Of a stretch of DNA of 64,000 nt, positions 33,250 to 45,500 are shown piece after piece (the stretch's first letter is position 1; the number at the start of each line of letters is the position of its first letter). Source of the stretch: Anisodus tanguticus (taxonomy: Eukaryota; Streptophyta; Magnoliopsida; Solanales; Solanaceae); NCBI GenBank assembly GCA_034509755.1, contig CM067550.1, positions 4,519,001-4,583,000 of the forward strand, given 5' to 3'. Under the pieces are notes generated by a model, which was given only the letters and a program-made list of their open reading frames with translations, was not told the origin of the DNA and searched no databases. A program made the translations under genes and the position numbers.

Positions 33250-34910
33250 TATAAAAATTCCAAGATTTGGTGCATTTCTCAACTTGTGCGTATGGAATTA
33301 TAAGTTGTTACATTTCAAGAGCATGGCCTGCAAAATTCCCTCTGGTCAACGCCACCACCCCATCAACTAATCTTTTGACTTTTGGTGGGAAAAAAAGAGT
33401 GGCATTATCATTCTTTTCTGTTTATTATTATATTTCCTTTCTTAAAAAAAATAAACGTAATTTATACGGCCGGTAGGTTCAGGGGAATAAACTTTGAATT
33501 TCTCTTTACATAGTCAACAGAGTAGTTGAGAGAGGTTCAGATGAATAGATTGGAGATAGTATTGTTTTGAATTGTGATTTTTCAGTCCTAAATAGTCCCT
33601 TGAAAACTATTCTTTTGATAAAATTATCCAATTGGATTGATTTTTATCAAGGAACCGTCCGGATTCATGGCTGACATTCCCGCAACACGGATGAGAGGTA
33701 TTAATAGACCCTTATGGTCCGGTCCTTACCCGAACTACCCTTTTTACTAGTGTACTAGCTAGTCTTCAACTCCAAGAACTCACGAAAAAAGGGTCATTGC
33801 TATTGCCCCTATTTTGTGTTGGACTTTAATTTTTGCCCGTCAAGACGAATAACTTTTTTTGCGGGGCATAAGTTTATATTTTCGCATAATAGTATATCCT
33901 ACAAGTTATGTCCCATGCTCTTCAAAAACTTATGCCCGACTAGGAATAAGTTCGATTTTGAAGAGCAAAAATTAAAGATCATCCCATTTGAAGGGAAGTC
34001 GTGCAATTTCTTTACAAAACGTTAAAATTAGGTGGGAATGTGTGATGACCAATTTTCGGCCATACTATGAACTTTTAGCCATCGTTGAAAATAAATTTCG
34101 GAAAAAAATGCCCCTATTTAAAACATGAATAACTTATAAAAGTTTGAACCCAATAAATCGTTCCATTGTTTTGAACTTATTAAAGACTTGTACTCATGAA
34201 TCATTCCTTTGTTTTGAACCCTATAAATTGTTCCTATATTCTGAAACTCCAACAAATTTTGAACCTCATAAATTGTTTATTAATTTTGAACTTATAAAGG
34301 TTTGAACCCTATAAAATCGTTCATTGGTTTAGAAATAACATCAAACTTTTATACTCATGAATCGTTTATTGATTTTGAACTTATAAAGGTTTAAATTTCA
34401 TAAATCGTTCATTCGTTTTAAATCTCAAACAAATGCTGAACCTCATGAATCGTGTAAAAAAGTGACAGATTATTGCTAATATTTGATAGCAAGTTACGCA
34501 CTTCAAAATTGTTCCATGTTTTTGTTGGGAGTATTTTGATTAAAAGAAATTCGTATAAAAAGTGATTAAAATAAATACTAATATTTCATAGCAAGTTACC
34601 CACTTCAGAATTGCTACGTGTTTTAGTTGTGAGTATTTTTAATTACAAAGAACTTATAAAAATGACTAAAATAACTGCTATATTTGATACTCCCTCCGCC
34701 TCAAATTATATGTCATGATTCTTTTTTATGCTGTTCTTAAAAAATATTAATTAGAAGATTTTTTTATACTATTTTATCCTTCATTGGTATTTGAACAATC
34801 ATAACATTACCCTATAACTATTTTATCCTTCATTTATAATGGTTTAGAATTAAAGGGGGATATATATGCAATTATAATTATTATCTTTTTGGGTGGGGGA
34901 GAGGCACGTA
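33250..34910. other. upstream flank of the AMSH-N/RING gene; no other gene
   Basis: The first few hundred bases right of the start codon should hold the 5' UTR and promoter of the minus-strand gene. No TATA box is certain. From about 34080 to 34680 there is a diffuse repeat of 'TTTTGAACTTATAAAGGTTTGAACC' and 'CATAAATCGTTCATT' words, an old minisatellite-like decay. No exon was found. Confidence 0.45.
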
Positions 34911-36202
34911 AAACCTAACTATAAAGTAGATGAAAATTACCCAATATCCCAGACAAAACCCTAGAGAGAGCAATGGAAGTTACAGAGGATTCGCGGTTGA
35001 TTTTTATGTATCTCCACGATCGGATAAAGGAGAAGGAATTGTGGTATCCAGTCGAATTGCCGATCACGACAAATGACAATAAGTTATTAGGTAAAAGGAA
35101 ACGTTCAAATAATACTCCTCTGAATAATTCTCCACCAGTTGCGAAGATGTATTGTGATGCTTATGAATATTCTGGAAGTTGGGATGTTATTGGTGACGAC
35201 ATCTAATGGATTGGGGGATTCACTAATTATGACGAGTTAATCCTTTGTAAATATTTGCTCAAGAATAACATAACGGATTCTGACCCTACCCTGCTGAAAG
35301 TGAGAATATTCGCTAATACCTGCCTATTAAAAAGTGTTATCTTCTTCTATGAATATTTGCCGTGTCTTCCCTTTCCTCGTTTCCCTAACAACAACTAGTA
35401 GTAAAAATAAAAAGCAGCACCACCTCTGTGTATTGTCCTAACATGGTACCGAACCCACACAGGGTATGACTCAAATAATTGGAAGCAATATGGTGAGATT
35501 TACGATGTCAAAAAGAAAACTTGGAAGTGCATGGATGAGGTCAATTACATAATTGTTAGTGGCTATAATACTTTTAATTAAGTTGCTCAAGATGTTGATA
35601 AGCCAACGAAAATTCTGTTTTATTATTTGGGTGAGGGTTCTATGGTATTTTTGGATGTAACTGTTAACGGTGCCTGCTGACTTTGATTTGTGGATGCGTT
35701 CCCTTCCCCCAAAAGGTCTTTTTGATTGTGGTGACGTGTGTATACTACATCTACTTACCAGCAATGTTAGGGTCGTGTTGGCTGACAGTACATTGTATTG
35801 GTGCACCCATGATCACTTTTACTTGTATGAATTTGATACTAAGAAGGAAACATGGCTCCGCTCACCAAGTCTTAACAAACAATTTCACACAAAAGAATAT
35901 GACTACGACGACGAAAGTCCTCAATACCCCATCTTGCTCGGCATGGGAAATGAAAAGTTCGTGTTGGTTGTTCCTATACATCCTGGATATTCAAAAATGG
36001 CCTTAAAAATTGTCGATAAAAGAGAAAACTCTTTAGTTGTGTCTATGAATCGTCTTCGGCATTTATATTGTCATGATGATGAATTTGTGCCCGATGATGG
36101 CAAGGCAATGTGAGTACTTTTTGTTAAGATATTTAATTTTGTTTGGTAAAAAGGTTCCATTTTTGTTTTACTCAAATTACATCAGATGTCTTGTAAGAAA
36201 CC
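34911..36202 (+). pseudogene. kelch-like gene, tandem unit 1 (broken)
   Basis: The unit opens with AAACCTAACTATAAAGTAGA and a start codon at 34973 (MEVTEDSRL). The first frame runs to a stop at 35204-35206 (GDDI then TAA), where unit 2 has TAC (GDDIYWIE), so the stop is a point nonsense mutation. Further kelch-type sequence is readable downstream in other frames: EIYDVKKKTWKCMDE near 35500 and DKPTKILFYY near 35605. A longer frame at 35670-36113 reads LADSTLYWCTHDHFYLYEFD then TKKETWLRSPSLNKQF. The content suggests a kelch or F-box-associated beta-propeller protein. Stops and shifts argue against function, although the 35670-36113 frame could be kept in a spliced transcript. Confidence 0.6.
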
Positions 36203-39079
36203 TATAACGACTCGAAAAATAACTTTGCTTGGTTTACCTAGAAATCTCTAAATTACCCTTTATGAGTCTTTGTTTGCTTGTTTGTGACTTAAGGAGATGG
36301 GTGGATCAATTTTTGAGGTGATCGGGTAGGTTTCGGACCCTTTTTTAAGAGTTTGGGAAATGCTAAATTTAGAGAATAGAGAAGTTTGACTCATAGTTGA
36401 CTTTTGTGTAAATGTGCTCTTTTCGTGGTTTCGTCGGTTCCATTAGCTCCGAAATGATGTTTATGACTCTGAACCTTTGATTTGGCTTCCGAGGCAGTCG
36501 AGTGTGTTTTGAGGGTTTGATTGTGAAATTATGAAATTAGAACTTAAAAATTGACTTTAGTCAAATCCGAGCCTTAAAGATTTTTTTCGGGAAATTCGAG
36601 TGGGCGAGTAGGTCTAGAACGTGTTTTCAAAGAGGAATGCATATTTGGTTTGTACCGGGGAGGTCCCGGGAGTTTTTTGGATGTTTGACGGGGAGTTATT
36701 GGTTTTTGAACTGCTGTTGGTTTCTGGTGTTCGCACCAGCGACCACATGTCCGCTTCTGCGAGTCCGCCTCTGCGGATGTCTCGCTCACATATGCGAGAT
36801 TTTACAATGTGTTGAGGGTCCACTTCGGCGGATAAGTCCCCCGCAGAGGCGAGTCCGACCCTGCGGAGTTTCCTTCGCCTCAGCGTATATCAGATACGGT
36901 AAGTGACCTCACCTCGGCGGCAACCTTTTTTGCGGAAGCGCATCCGCGCCAACGGAGTTGATTTCGCTGAAGCGGAATCATTATTCAGATTATATATGTT
37001 AATGTCCTAGAAATTATTCTCATTCTCCAAATATCCTCCTTGGGATTGGAGCTCGAGCAGTAGAGTTTTTTTTAGGATTTCAAGAGAAAGTTCATGAAAT
37101 AGAGGTATAATCTCACCCTCCCCTTTAATTATTGTGTATTAGTTAAGTTCCCATCCTAAGTATGATCTTTAAATGGGGGAGGGGGGGAGTGAAGGCTTAG
37201 CTTTTTGAGAATAAGAGAGAAGACTTGGAATTTGAGGGTTGATTATTGAATTATTGTTGTTGATATTGTAAACTAGTGTTGTATTATGCTAGTGGGTGAT
37301 GTTAATTGATCAATTGCATGTTAGAAACCCTTTTGGGAATTGGGGAAAAAATTCTAGTGTTAGAATTGAGGTTTTTTGCCTAAACGTGAAATTGAGAATC
37401 CAATCGAGCTTAGATATCAAATTAACTTGAGATTATGACTAGTTAGCATCTTATTAGGCTAATTAGGTAATAAAGTTCGTATTTTGTTGTTGCAGACCCG
37501 GGGTTCCTTTGTAGTTCGACTTGGGGATTCTAGACTTATTTATTATTATAGGTATCGTTAGATCCATGCTCTCACCTAGTTTATATAATTTATCAGAGTA
37601 GGTTTGTGAAGAGGCTCAGAGAAAAGGCAAGGCTGTTGCGAGATTCTTCGGCTTCGAATCAGGCAAGTTGAGACATATTAGACTCTAGTATAGTGTTATG
37701 TGTTGGTATGTTAATGAATTAATAAGAGTAGTGGGGTATTGGGGGTCACATACTAGTGAGGTAACGAGTACTAGTACAGGCACCGGTGAACTTAACTTGG
37801 GTAATTAATGAACTGGTATGATATACATGACAGATATTATGTGTTTAGCCTTTGAGTCGTGAGCACGATGCATAAATCCACTTAGATTTGGTCTGATTGC
37901 TGATTATTTTGGCTCACAGCCATGTTTGATATTCTATCCTTAATTTGACTTGTCATGTATTCATTACTCCACATCTTGTCTAGATACTTGAAAAGAAACT
38001 GATCATACTGATTGCATTGATTATGTTGATTGCATGGTGTACACATATTCATCTAATTTATATATATTATATTTGGCATTTGAATTGTTGAGATACTGCT
38101 GAAAGAGGTTTGGGAAGCCGGTTATTGAATATAGTACATGATACGAGAGTGATGACTGATGATGACACTTCAGCCACATAGCTGGTATATAATGGGATCG
38201 GATGGATATATGGACCTCATGATCACGTGATATCTACTACAACAACATGTGTATACCGGGTACATATGGCTATTGCATACATGCATATTATCAGCATTTC
38301 ATTCATTCTCATTTTGATATGTACTTGATATTGTGTGTACTCGGTGTTGATTTCTGATAAACTATATGATTTTATGGCTTGATAGATGAAATATTGATAC
38401 TAAAGACTTATAACTGTTGTGAGGTCGAGTTGTGAGACTTGATGGGACTAGACTCCGGTTATGGGGTTTAGGCTGACTTGGTAATACTATTGGAAACCTT
38501 AATACCACTTGTACTTTGTTGAACTATAAAAATTATTGATAGGTTGGTTAACTAAACTCTTTTATACTTAATTGACTAATTAGTGGAGAAGTATCGGAAA
38601 GTACCAACCCTCGGCACTGTTATAGCTAGGTTCGGTCGACGATATTGCTGTGTACACGTGTTTCCCGTACTCACTCTACGCTTGTTGCACTCTATGTGCA
38701 GGTACCGAGTCAAACAACGGAAGAGCAATTTAAGCAGACTCTAGCTGGTTGATTATCGGAATTCAGGGTGAGCTGCAACTTCCTTCCCGGCACTGAGACC
38801 CCCTCTTACATTTATGACTCTGTCTTTTGTTACTTTCAGACAATATTATGCATTTTCTTATTCAGACTTGTATTCCATTTAGAGCTATGTACTCATGACT
38901 ATCAGATTTTGGGGAATTTTATTTCAAGCTTATGTATTAAGTCCTAAAACTTGTTAATACTTCTCTTGTTATCTCTTTATTTCGCATTTACTTATATATT
39001 CATTATGTTGGTTGATTTGGGTTCCCCTACGAGTTAGAGTAGGTGTCCTCACGCCACATTAGAATTTTGAGTCGTGACA
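36203..39079. mobile_element. large solo LTR (2877 bp) of gypsy type, AAACC target duplication
   Basis: The left end TATAACGACTCG and right end CGAGTCGTGACA-like sequence (TTTTGAGTCGTGACA) are mutually inverted, as in TGTCACGACTC-type gypsy LTRs. The T-A at the left end is probably a mutated TG. The 5-mer AAACC lies at 36198-36202 and 39080-39084. No gag, pol, primer site or purine tract occurs inside, so this is a solo LTR left after LTR-LTR recombination. The interior has a GC-rich island near 36720-36960. The insertion splits the boundary between kelch-like units 1 and 2. Confidence 0.85.
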
Positions 39080-41056
39080 AAACCTAGCTATAAAGTAGAT
39101 CAAAATTACTCAATATCCCAGGCAAGCGAAACCCTAGAGAGAGCAATAGAAGTAACAGAGGGTTCGCATGTGGTTGTAGTGTATCTCCACAGTCGGATAA
39201 AGGAGAAGGAATTGTGGTATCGCGTCGAATTTCCGATCACGACAAATGACAATAAGTTATTAGGTAAAAGAAAAGGGAAACGCTCAAATAATTCTCATCT
39301 GAATATTTCTCCCCCAGTTGCGAACATTTATTCTGATGCTTATGATTATTCTGGAAGTTGGGATTTTACTGGTGATGACATCTACTGGATTGAGGTTTCA
39401 CAAATTATGAGGAGTTAATCCTTTGTAAAAATTTGCTCAAGCATAACATAAAGGATTCTAACTCTGCCTATTGGAAAGTTTTATCTTCTTCCACGCATTT
39501 ATGATGATTTAACACTATATTATGAAAATAATATTTAATTTGTTTAGTGCGATCGAAAGGATGTCTAAATTTTTCTAGCGGAGTTTGTTCAAACAAACTC
39601 GTCAGGAAAAATTCCTAGATCACCCGTAGAGAAGAACCAAAACAGAATGATTCGATCTACTCAAAACTAAGAGGGGATGGCACCTACAATTAATATTCGT
39701 CGTGTCTCCCCTTTCCTCGCTGCCCTAACAACAACTAGTACCAAAAACAAAAAGCAGCAGCACCACCTCTGTGTATTGTTCGGAAAGGGGTGCCGGACCC
39801 ACACAAGTTATTACTCAAACAATTGGCCAATGTGGTGAGATTTACGATGTTAAAAAGAAAATTTGAAAGTGCACTGATGAGGTCAATTACACAACTGTTA
39901 GTGGTAGATGTGTCAAATATGACCCAAAACTTGATGGCCCGCCCTCAAAATATTTATGGGTTGGGCTCAAGATAATATATTATTGGACTAATTTTAGGCC
40001 AACCCAACATGACTCATTTTTAGAGTGATCTTCAACTTAGCCCAATTGTAACTCATTTTTAATTTACTTTAATTTAAGTTTATTTTTTAGATTTATTTCG
40101 TTTGTATTTAATAGGAAGAAAAATGTTTTCCTAAATAATTCGCGAAAAATATTTTCCTAAAAATAACTTTCATGAAAAATATTTTCTACGGAAAATGCTC
40201 TCTTTGAAAATGGGAAACAAAATTTCTTCTAAAATATTTTTCACGGAAGTTGGATCCTTCAAGAAAATTGGATCAAGTTGGGTGTTTCATGACCCAACCC
40301 ATTTTTAGCCCATTTCAGCCCAAATAACTTTTTGGCCAATTTTTACCCAATCTATTTATTAACTCAACCCATTTTTCTTGGGTCAAATTTTACCCAACCC
40401 TCCCATTTGACACCCCTAGTTAGTAGCAATAAAACTTTAAATCAAATTGCTCAAGATGTTGATAAGCCAACGAAAATTTTGTTTTATTGCTTGGTTAAGG
40501 GTTCTATAATATTTTTGGATGTAAGGTGTTTCATCAAAAGGTCCTCTACACCCTGATGACTTTGATTTATGGATGTGTTTCCTTACGTGTCTATGCTACA
40601 ACTTCTTACCAAGAATGTATGGGCGGTGTTGGCTGATGGTACATTATATTGGTGCATCCATGATCTCTTTCACTTGGATGGATATAATACTAAGATGGAA
40701 ATATGACTCCGCTCACCAAGTCTTAAAAAACATTTTCACACAAAAAAACCTGACTACGAAGATTAAAGTCCTTAATATCTCCTCTTGCTCGAGCTAGAAA
40801 ATGGAAAGTTCGTGTTGGTTGTTCCTATACATTCTGGATATTCAACAATGGACTTACTCACTGTCGACAAAAAGAGAAAACTCTTTAGCTGTGTCTAGAT
40901 CGTCTTCAACATTTATAGTGTGATGATAAAAAATTTCCTGATGATGGCAAGACAATGTGAGTACTTTTTGTCAAGTTGTTTAATTTTATTTTCGATTTTG
41001 ATCGGTACAAAAGTTCCATTTTTGTTTTGCTCAAATTATATCTGATGTCTTGTAAA
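39080..41056 (+). pseudogene. kelch-like gene, tandem unit 2 (broken, carries a MITE)
   Basis: The unit starts with AAACCTAGCTATAAAGTAGA. A first frame from 39074 to 39418 reads IKEKELWYRVEFPITTNDNK and SGSWDFTGDDIYWIE before stopping. Kelch-type sequence continues in pieces (EIYDVKKK near 39840; LADGTLYWC-like near 40630). Compared with unit 1 it has about 190 extra bases at about 39500-39690 and a 514-bp MITE at 39905-40418. Many shifts and stops make it a pseudogene. Confidence 0.75.
39905..40418. mobile_element. 514-bp MITE (hAT-type) inside kelch-like unit 2
   Basis: The left end TAGATGTGTCAAATATGACCC and the inverse of the right end, TAGGGGTGTCAAATGGGAGG, are imperfect inverted repeats. 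The flanking 8-mers GTTAGTGG (39897-39904) and GTTAGTAG (40419-40426) match at 7 of 8. Unit 1 has the uninterrupted sequence GTTAGTGGCTATAATAC at about 35556, a paralogous empty site that proves the boundaries. The interior is rich in CCCAACCC and CCCATTT words. Confidence 0.92.
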
Positions 41057-41165
41057 AAAACTAACTCTAAAGTAGATAAAAATTACCCAATATCCTAGAC
41101 AGGTGAAACACTAGAGACAGCAATGAAAGTAACAGAGGGTTCGTGGGTGGTTGTTGTGTATAACA
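41057..41165 (+). pseudogene. kelch-like gene, start of a third tandem unit (truncated)
   Basis: The sequence AAAACTAACTCTAAAGTAGA...ACCCAATATCCTAGACAGG...GCAATGAAAGTAACAGAGGG repeats the opening of units 1 and 2. It stops matching after GGTGGTTGTTGTGTA at 41160, where unrelated AT-rich DNA begins. Only the 5' leader and the first dozen or so codons remain. Confidence 0.8.
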
Positions 41166-42532
41166 ATATTATTTCCAACATTTTTCCATAAATATATTCC
41201 CCATGAGAAACATTCTACTACAAAGAGGTATCTTGCCCAACAATAAAAACATCGTAGTTGGATGCATCACAAATTTTAACAATGGGTACATAAGTGAACC
41301 ATTTATACTGATAAACATCACCAGCATACTAGTAACGGAATAACCAAGACATAAGGTCTCAATAAAAATAAAACTTATTCACATGAATTGTATCAATATA
41401 TCTGAAATCCCAGAAACAGTTAAACTTCTCTGCATAATAAATTTACATTCTTCTCTGGGAAGAAAACCCATAAAGACAACCATAGCAGTTTGCTTCCCTT
41501 CGGAAATCTTAAACACAACTAGTAGCATATATATACGTATACAAAACTCGCAATTTCCAATAATGCAAAACTTCTGTGTATGCCTGCAAAGTGAAAAAGT
41601 ATATAGCTGGTCAGCTGCTAGTAAAGGAATCTTGTAATATGATTCTACAGCATTCTCAAATGCACACAACAACCATTTTCATAGCCATCAATCAAGTCTT
41701 TCAATCAGTGATATCAGTTTAATCTAATTCATATTCAAAGGGTCTCACTCAAGAATAATAAAAAAATGAAAATGCAATCAGCAAAAATCAGAACATCTGG
41801 TAGCACTAGACATAGCTCTAAAAATTATCTTCTCGGGACAAGTCAACAGGTCTACAAATATATAAATGCACATGCTAAGCAAGGGGCATGTTCTAAGAGA
41901 ATAAAAAAAAAATTGAACAGAATAAGGGAAAGACCTATCAGTTCCAAAATTGGTCATGTTTCTTGAGATGCTTTTGATGACGATGGCAAGAACTTTTATA
42001 ATGTACAACTTCAGATCTAAAAACCTTTTTTCCCAAAAGCAAGCACATTTTCCTCCCTTTTCTTAGTTACCAGGAAAGCTAGAGTAATCAGGATTCCAAT
42101 ACAGATGGTTCAGAAAAATTTGTAGGTCGATAGGCAACAAGGGCGTAGCTCCAGTTATCATCCCTCTCCAATTTCTTCCAGTTTAATGTCTAAAACATGA
42201 TGCCACCTCATGGAAAAACAATCCAACAGTGTCTTTTACCAACTGGAAAAGACCCTAAATAATAATAATAATATATTGCCTTCGCTAACAAACACAGTGT
42301 TATATACTAATAGCAGAACCCAAGATTTACTTAAACAAGAGCCAATTAGTCAAAAGTTGGAATACCCCAAAACTTGGCTATATTTCAGAAAGCAGAAATG
42401 TTACTGAGAGAGAATGACATAATTCAACAAATTCGCTTAGATATTATATCTAGTGAAACAAAGGCAATTAAGAGGACATGAGGTTCCCGGATTGCTTACA
42501 TTTACTGCTTCAATCATTTGCTGCTTCAACTG
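41166..42532. other. 3' flank of the XBAT35-like gene; no other gene
   Basis: AT-rich DNA downstream of the minus-strand XBAT35-like stop codon. It probably includes its 3' UTR near 42400-42532. An AAT microsatellite lies at 42259-42275. No other exon or RNA gene was recognised. Confidence 0.5.
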
Positions 42533-45500
42533 TTAAACAGCATATAGCCTTATCACCTGATCTATCTTGGCACGACAAACAGGGCAGCCCCACTTCTTTA
42601 CTTTTATTTCATTCAAACAAGACATGCATCCAGCCATATGGCCACAAGGGATGCAAGCTCCTTCTACTGGAGCATCTAAGCATATTATACAAGATGAAGA
42701 AGCACCATCAGGATTATTGCTTTCGTGTGCTCCAGAGTTCTGAACAGTCAAGTCAATTGGGCTGGAGTCTATCGATGGATAATGAATTGGCCCATTGTAT
42801 GTTACGTCGTCCGTAAGAGCAGGAGCTGTTGGGACAGATGCAGTAACAGGATTCTCCGGCATTGCTTGGACAACAGTAGACGTATCACTCAAAACCTGGA
42901 CTTGCTCCACTTGAGTGCCACTTGAACTGCCTTCCTCAACTTGACAGCCACTACTACTAGCTTTTTGGGAAGAAGCCCCTGTAAAGGAGCTATCACTATG
43001 ACTGGCTGTTTCAGGATGATTCTCATGAAAGGTTGGTCTTTCTTGTGAAGCGGACTGAAGAGAGGCACTAATAGCCATCGCTAATTCCACATCCTCTGTA
43101 GTTGATGGAGCAGTTGCAGGGACCACAGGGGCTTGAGATCTGAAAGGAAATGCTGGATGCATGCCCTGAAGATGTGGTACAGCAGCTAAGATAAGTTTTT
43201 TAAATAGGCATTTACTAAGAAAAAGCACAGTTCTATCTGTTCACTGGTGCATAGTCCTTGTTATTCATGAATATAACAAATTAGTAATCAGTTGGCAAGC
43301 AGCAAGTAGATCTAGACACGAATACAAACTTAGCTTTGGAAGAGAAAGGATGTTTGATATTTCACCTGAGGAATTCCCTTGCATGCATTGCTGAAAGACT
43401 GCAATTGCTGCTTTTCGCTTTCCTGGACTGCTGTAAGTTTAATCCTTGTTTCTGCAATCAACATTTTGGAAGTGGAGAAAGTGATTCAGTTATAAAGTTG
43501 CATAATGTAAATAATGAGTTCTTTGACTTAAACAACGGAACCATGCGATAGACAGAATTATTCTGTGTCCTGCCCCCCAAAGCCAATATTCATTTCTACA
43601 AAATGGAACAGTCATTTCGAATCTTTAAACTAGAAAATGGAGTTTCTGAGAGTTTTTAACTAAAAAATTTTCTCGTGTTTGGGCCTTTGGGTTAGGTCAA
43701 TTTTCATCATTTAAATATACATTTGAACACATTCATTCGTCAAGTTTGCTAAAGTTGAGCATATTTGGCCCAACTGACCATTAAAACTAACAAGTAATGA
43801 TGAAACCACGTGCACTCACATGCCACCATTAAAGGGGCAGAATTGGGGAAGACGACTCAGGAAGGCCTTTCATTTAAACCATGCTCTTGTGAATGGCAAA
43901 TGGTTTCACCATTAGTTCTTTGGTCCAGTAAGTATCATTCCGCTAGATGGATTAAATTTGCTCAACTTAGGGAACTTGAGGGATTATGAGCTCATGCGTA
44001 TATCCAAAAAAATGAAAATAGACCTACCATAAACTTAAGGGACAGTTTTGGTTAAGACTCAAGTTTTTGAACAATGTTTTTAATTCTGAGGTGAAGGTAT
44101 GTAAATAATAGTATGAGAATGAGAATGAAAGTATCATCATTTCAGACACTAGGAATAAATTTGACCAATAAGATTTAAGCCTAAATGTCAAGCACAAGCT
44201 TGGAGACAACGATCTTAGAATTGATTATTTGTTTCTCAAAAAAGAATTGATTAGAACAGCTGGCAAAATTTCTAGCTGACTTGAATAAGTCTCATCAAAT
44301 CATTGCATAGTCCTATGACTAGTTTGCAAGCCCCATATATATATATATATATATACACACACTATATATATATATATATCCTTCCTGTAGAAGAATACTA
44401 TGTAAATACACTAGCACATTCTGTGGTTAGAGCACTACGTTACCAGTACATTTAAGTAATAGAACTTCCTTATTGTGAGTTTCAAACTGATTAAAAATCG
44501 CACAGCCCCTGGTTACGAACTATGTCACCCCAATTCTTCTGGGGGTGGACTTTTACCAGATAAGAATACAATGTACTTACGCCTAGCTCCTTGGAGTCTA
44601 CTCTTTATCACTTGGGAGGGCATTATCCCTCGCCTTCGCCTCCAGCGCCTCGGGACTATGCATGAAAATTAACAAATAATCATCTTCAAATGGAAATATT
44701 CCATTTCAGCTATAAGAACTCTGGTTAAAGAAATTACTGCTAGAAATATCGGATATGATAACTGCCGAATCAGGCTGGCTGAAATTTGGTTCTTCCATAT
44801 TGGCCTTCCACAGTGCAACTATTGTGCGGGGCTGAGCATCCTGGTCAAGGTATAGCACTACATAAGTTAATAGCAAGACCATATGACTTTTCAGAACACT
44901 GTTACCTTTTTTTTTAAAAATAGAACAACAAATTGCTTTCCCTGACCCCATATGGAAAGCATATGATATGAGCAGCAATCAGGAAAGAATACATGAAAAA
45001 AAGTGGATCTTGACTTTTCTAACCAAAATGAACGCAAATGTACGGAAGAACTCTACTAGCAAAAGAAAGAGTCTCTAGACTTGCAATGTAGCAAGTGCAC
45101 CTGAAGGGTTTGCCCAAAGATAATAATAATCAAACTTTGTTCTTTCACAAATGATGTGGTTTATAAAAAGTACACTTTTACGAGTACAGATGATAAATTT
45201 CTCAAGTTTTTGAGAAGCATTCCAAAGAAACCATCCAGGACTAGGACTAAGAGGTAAAAATATGAATTCAGCTCATTGCTTAACACCTGGCGCCAAGAAT
45301 ATGAATCTAGTTTGTCAATCTAGTATTACCTATGGTCATTAATTAAAATCAAGATATAGTACGTTAGTATATGCTTCTCTGTATAGGTCTATGACAAGAA
45401 ACAGGTTAAGCACCAGGCATCGGAAAATTTAACAGTCTTAAGTTCCCAACTTATACGTTGTAAAAGATTAGAACGCGCAACTTACATGGACAGCGGAATA

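Noticed and set aside
35670..36113. 147-codon kelch-like frame as a stand-alone gene
   Set aside because: The frame lacks a convincing start and is part of a broken tandem unit; unit 2 shows the same region scattered over frames.
44470..44672. Moderately GC-rich 65-codon frame inside XBAT35-like intron 7
   Set aside because: It lies on the opposite strand, has no motif and no place in the complete in-phase gene model. It may be an unclassified SINE-like insertion.
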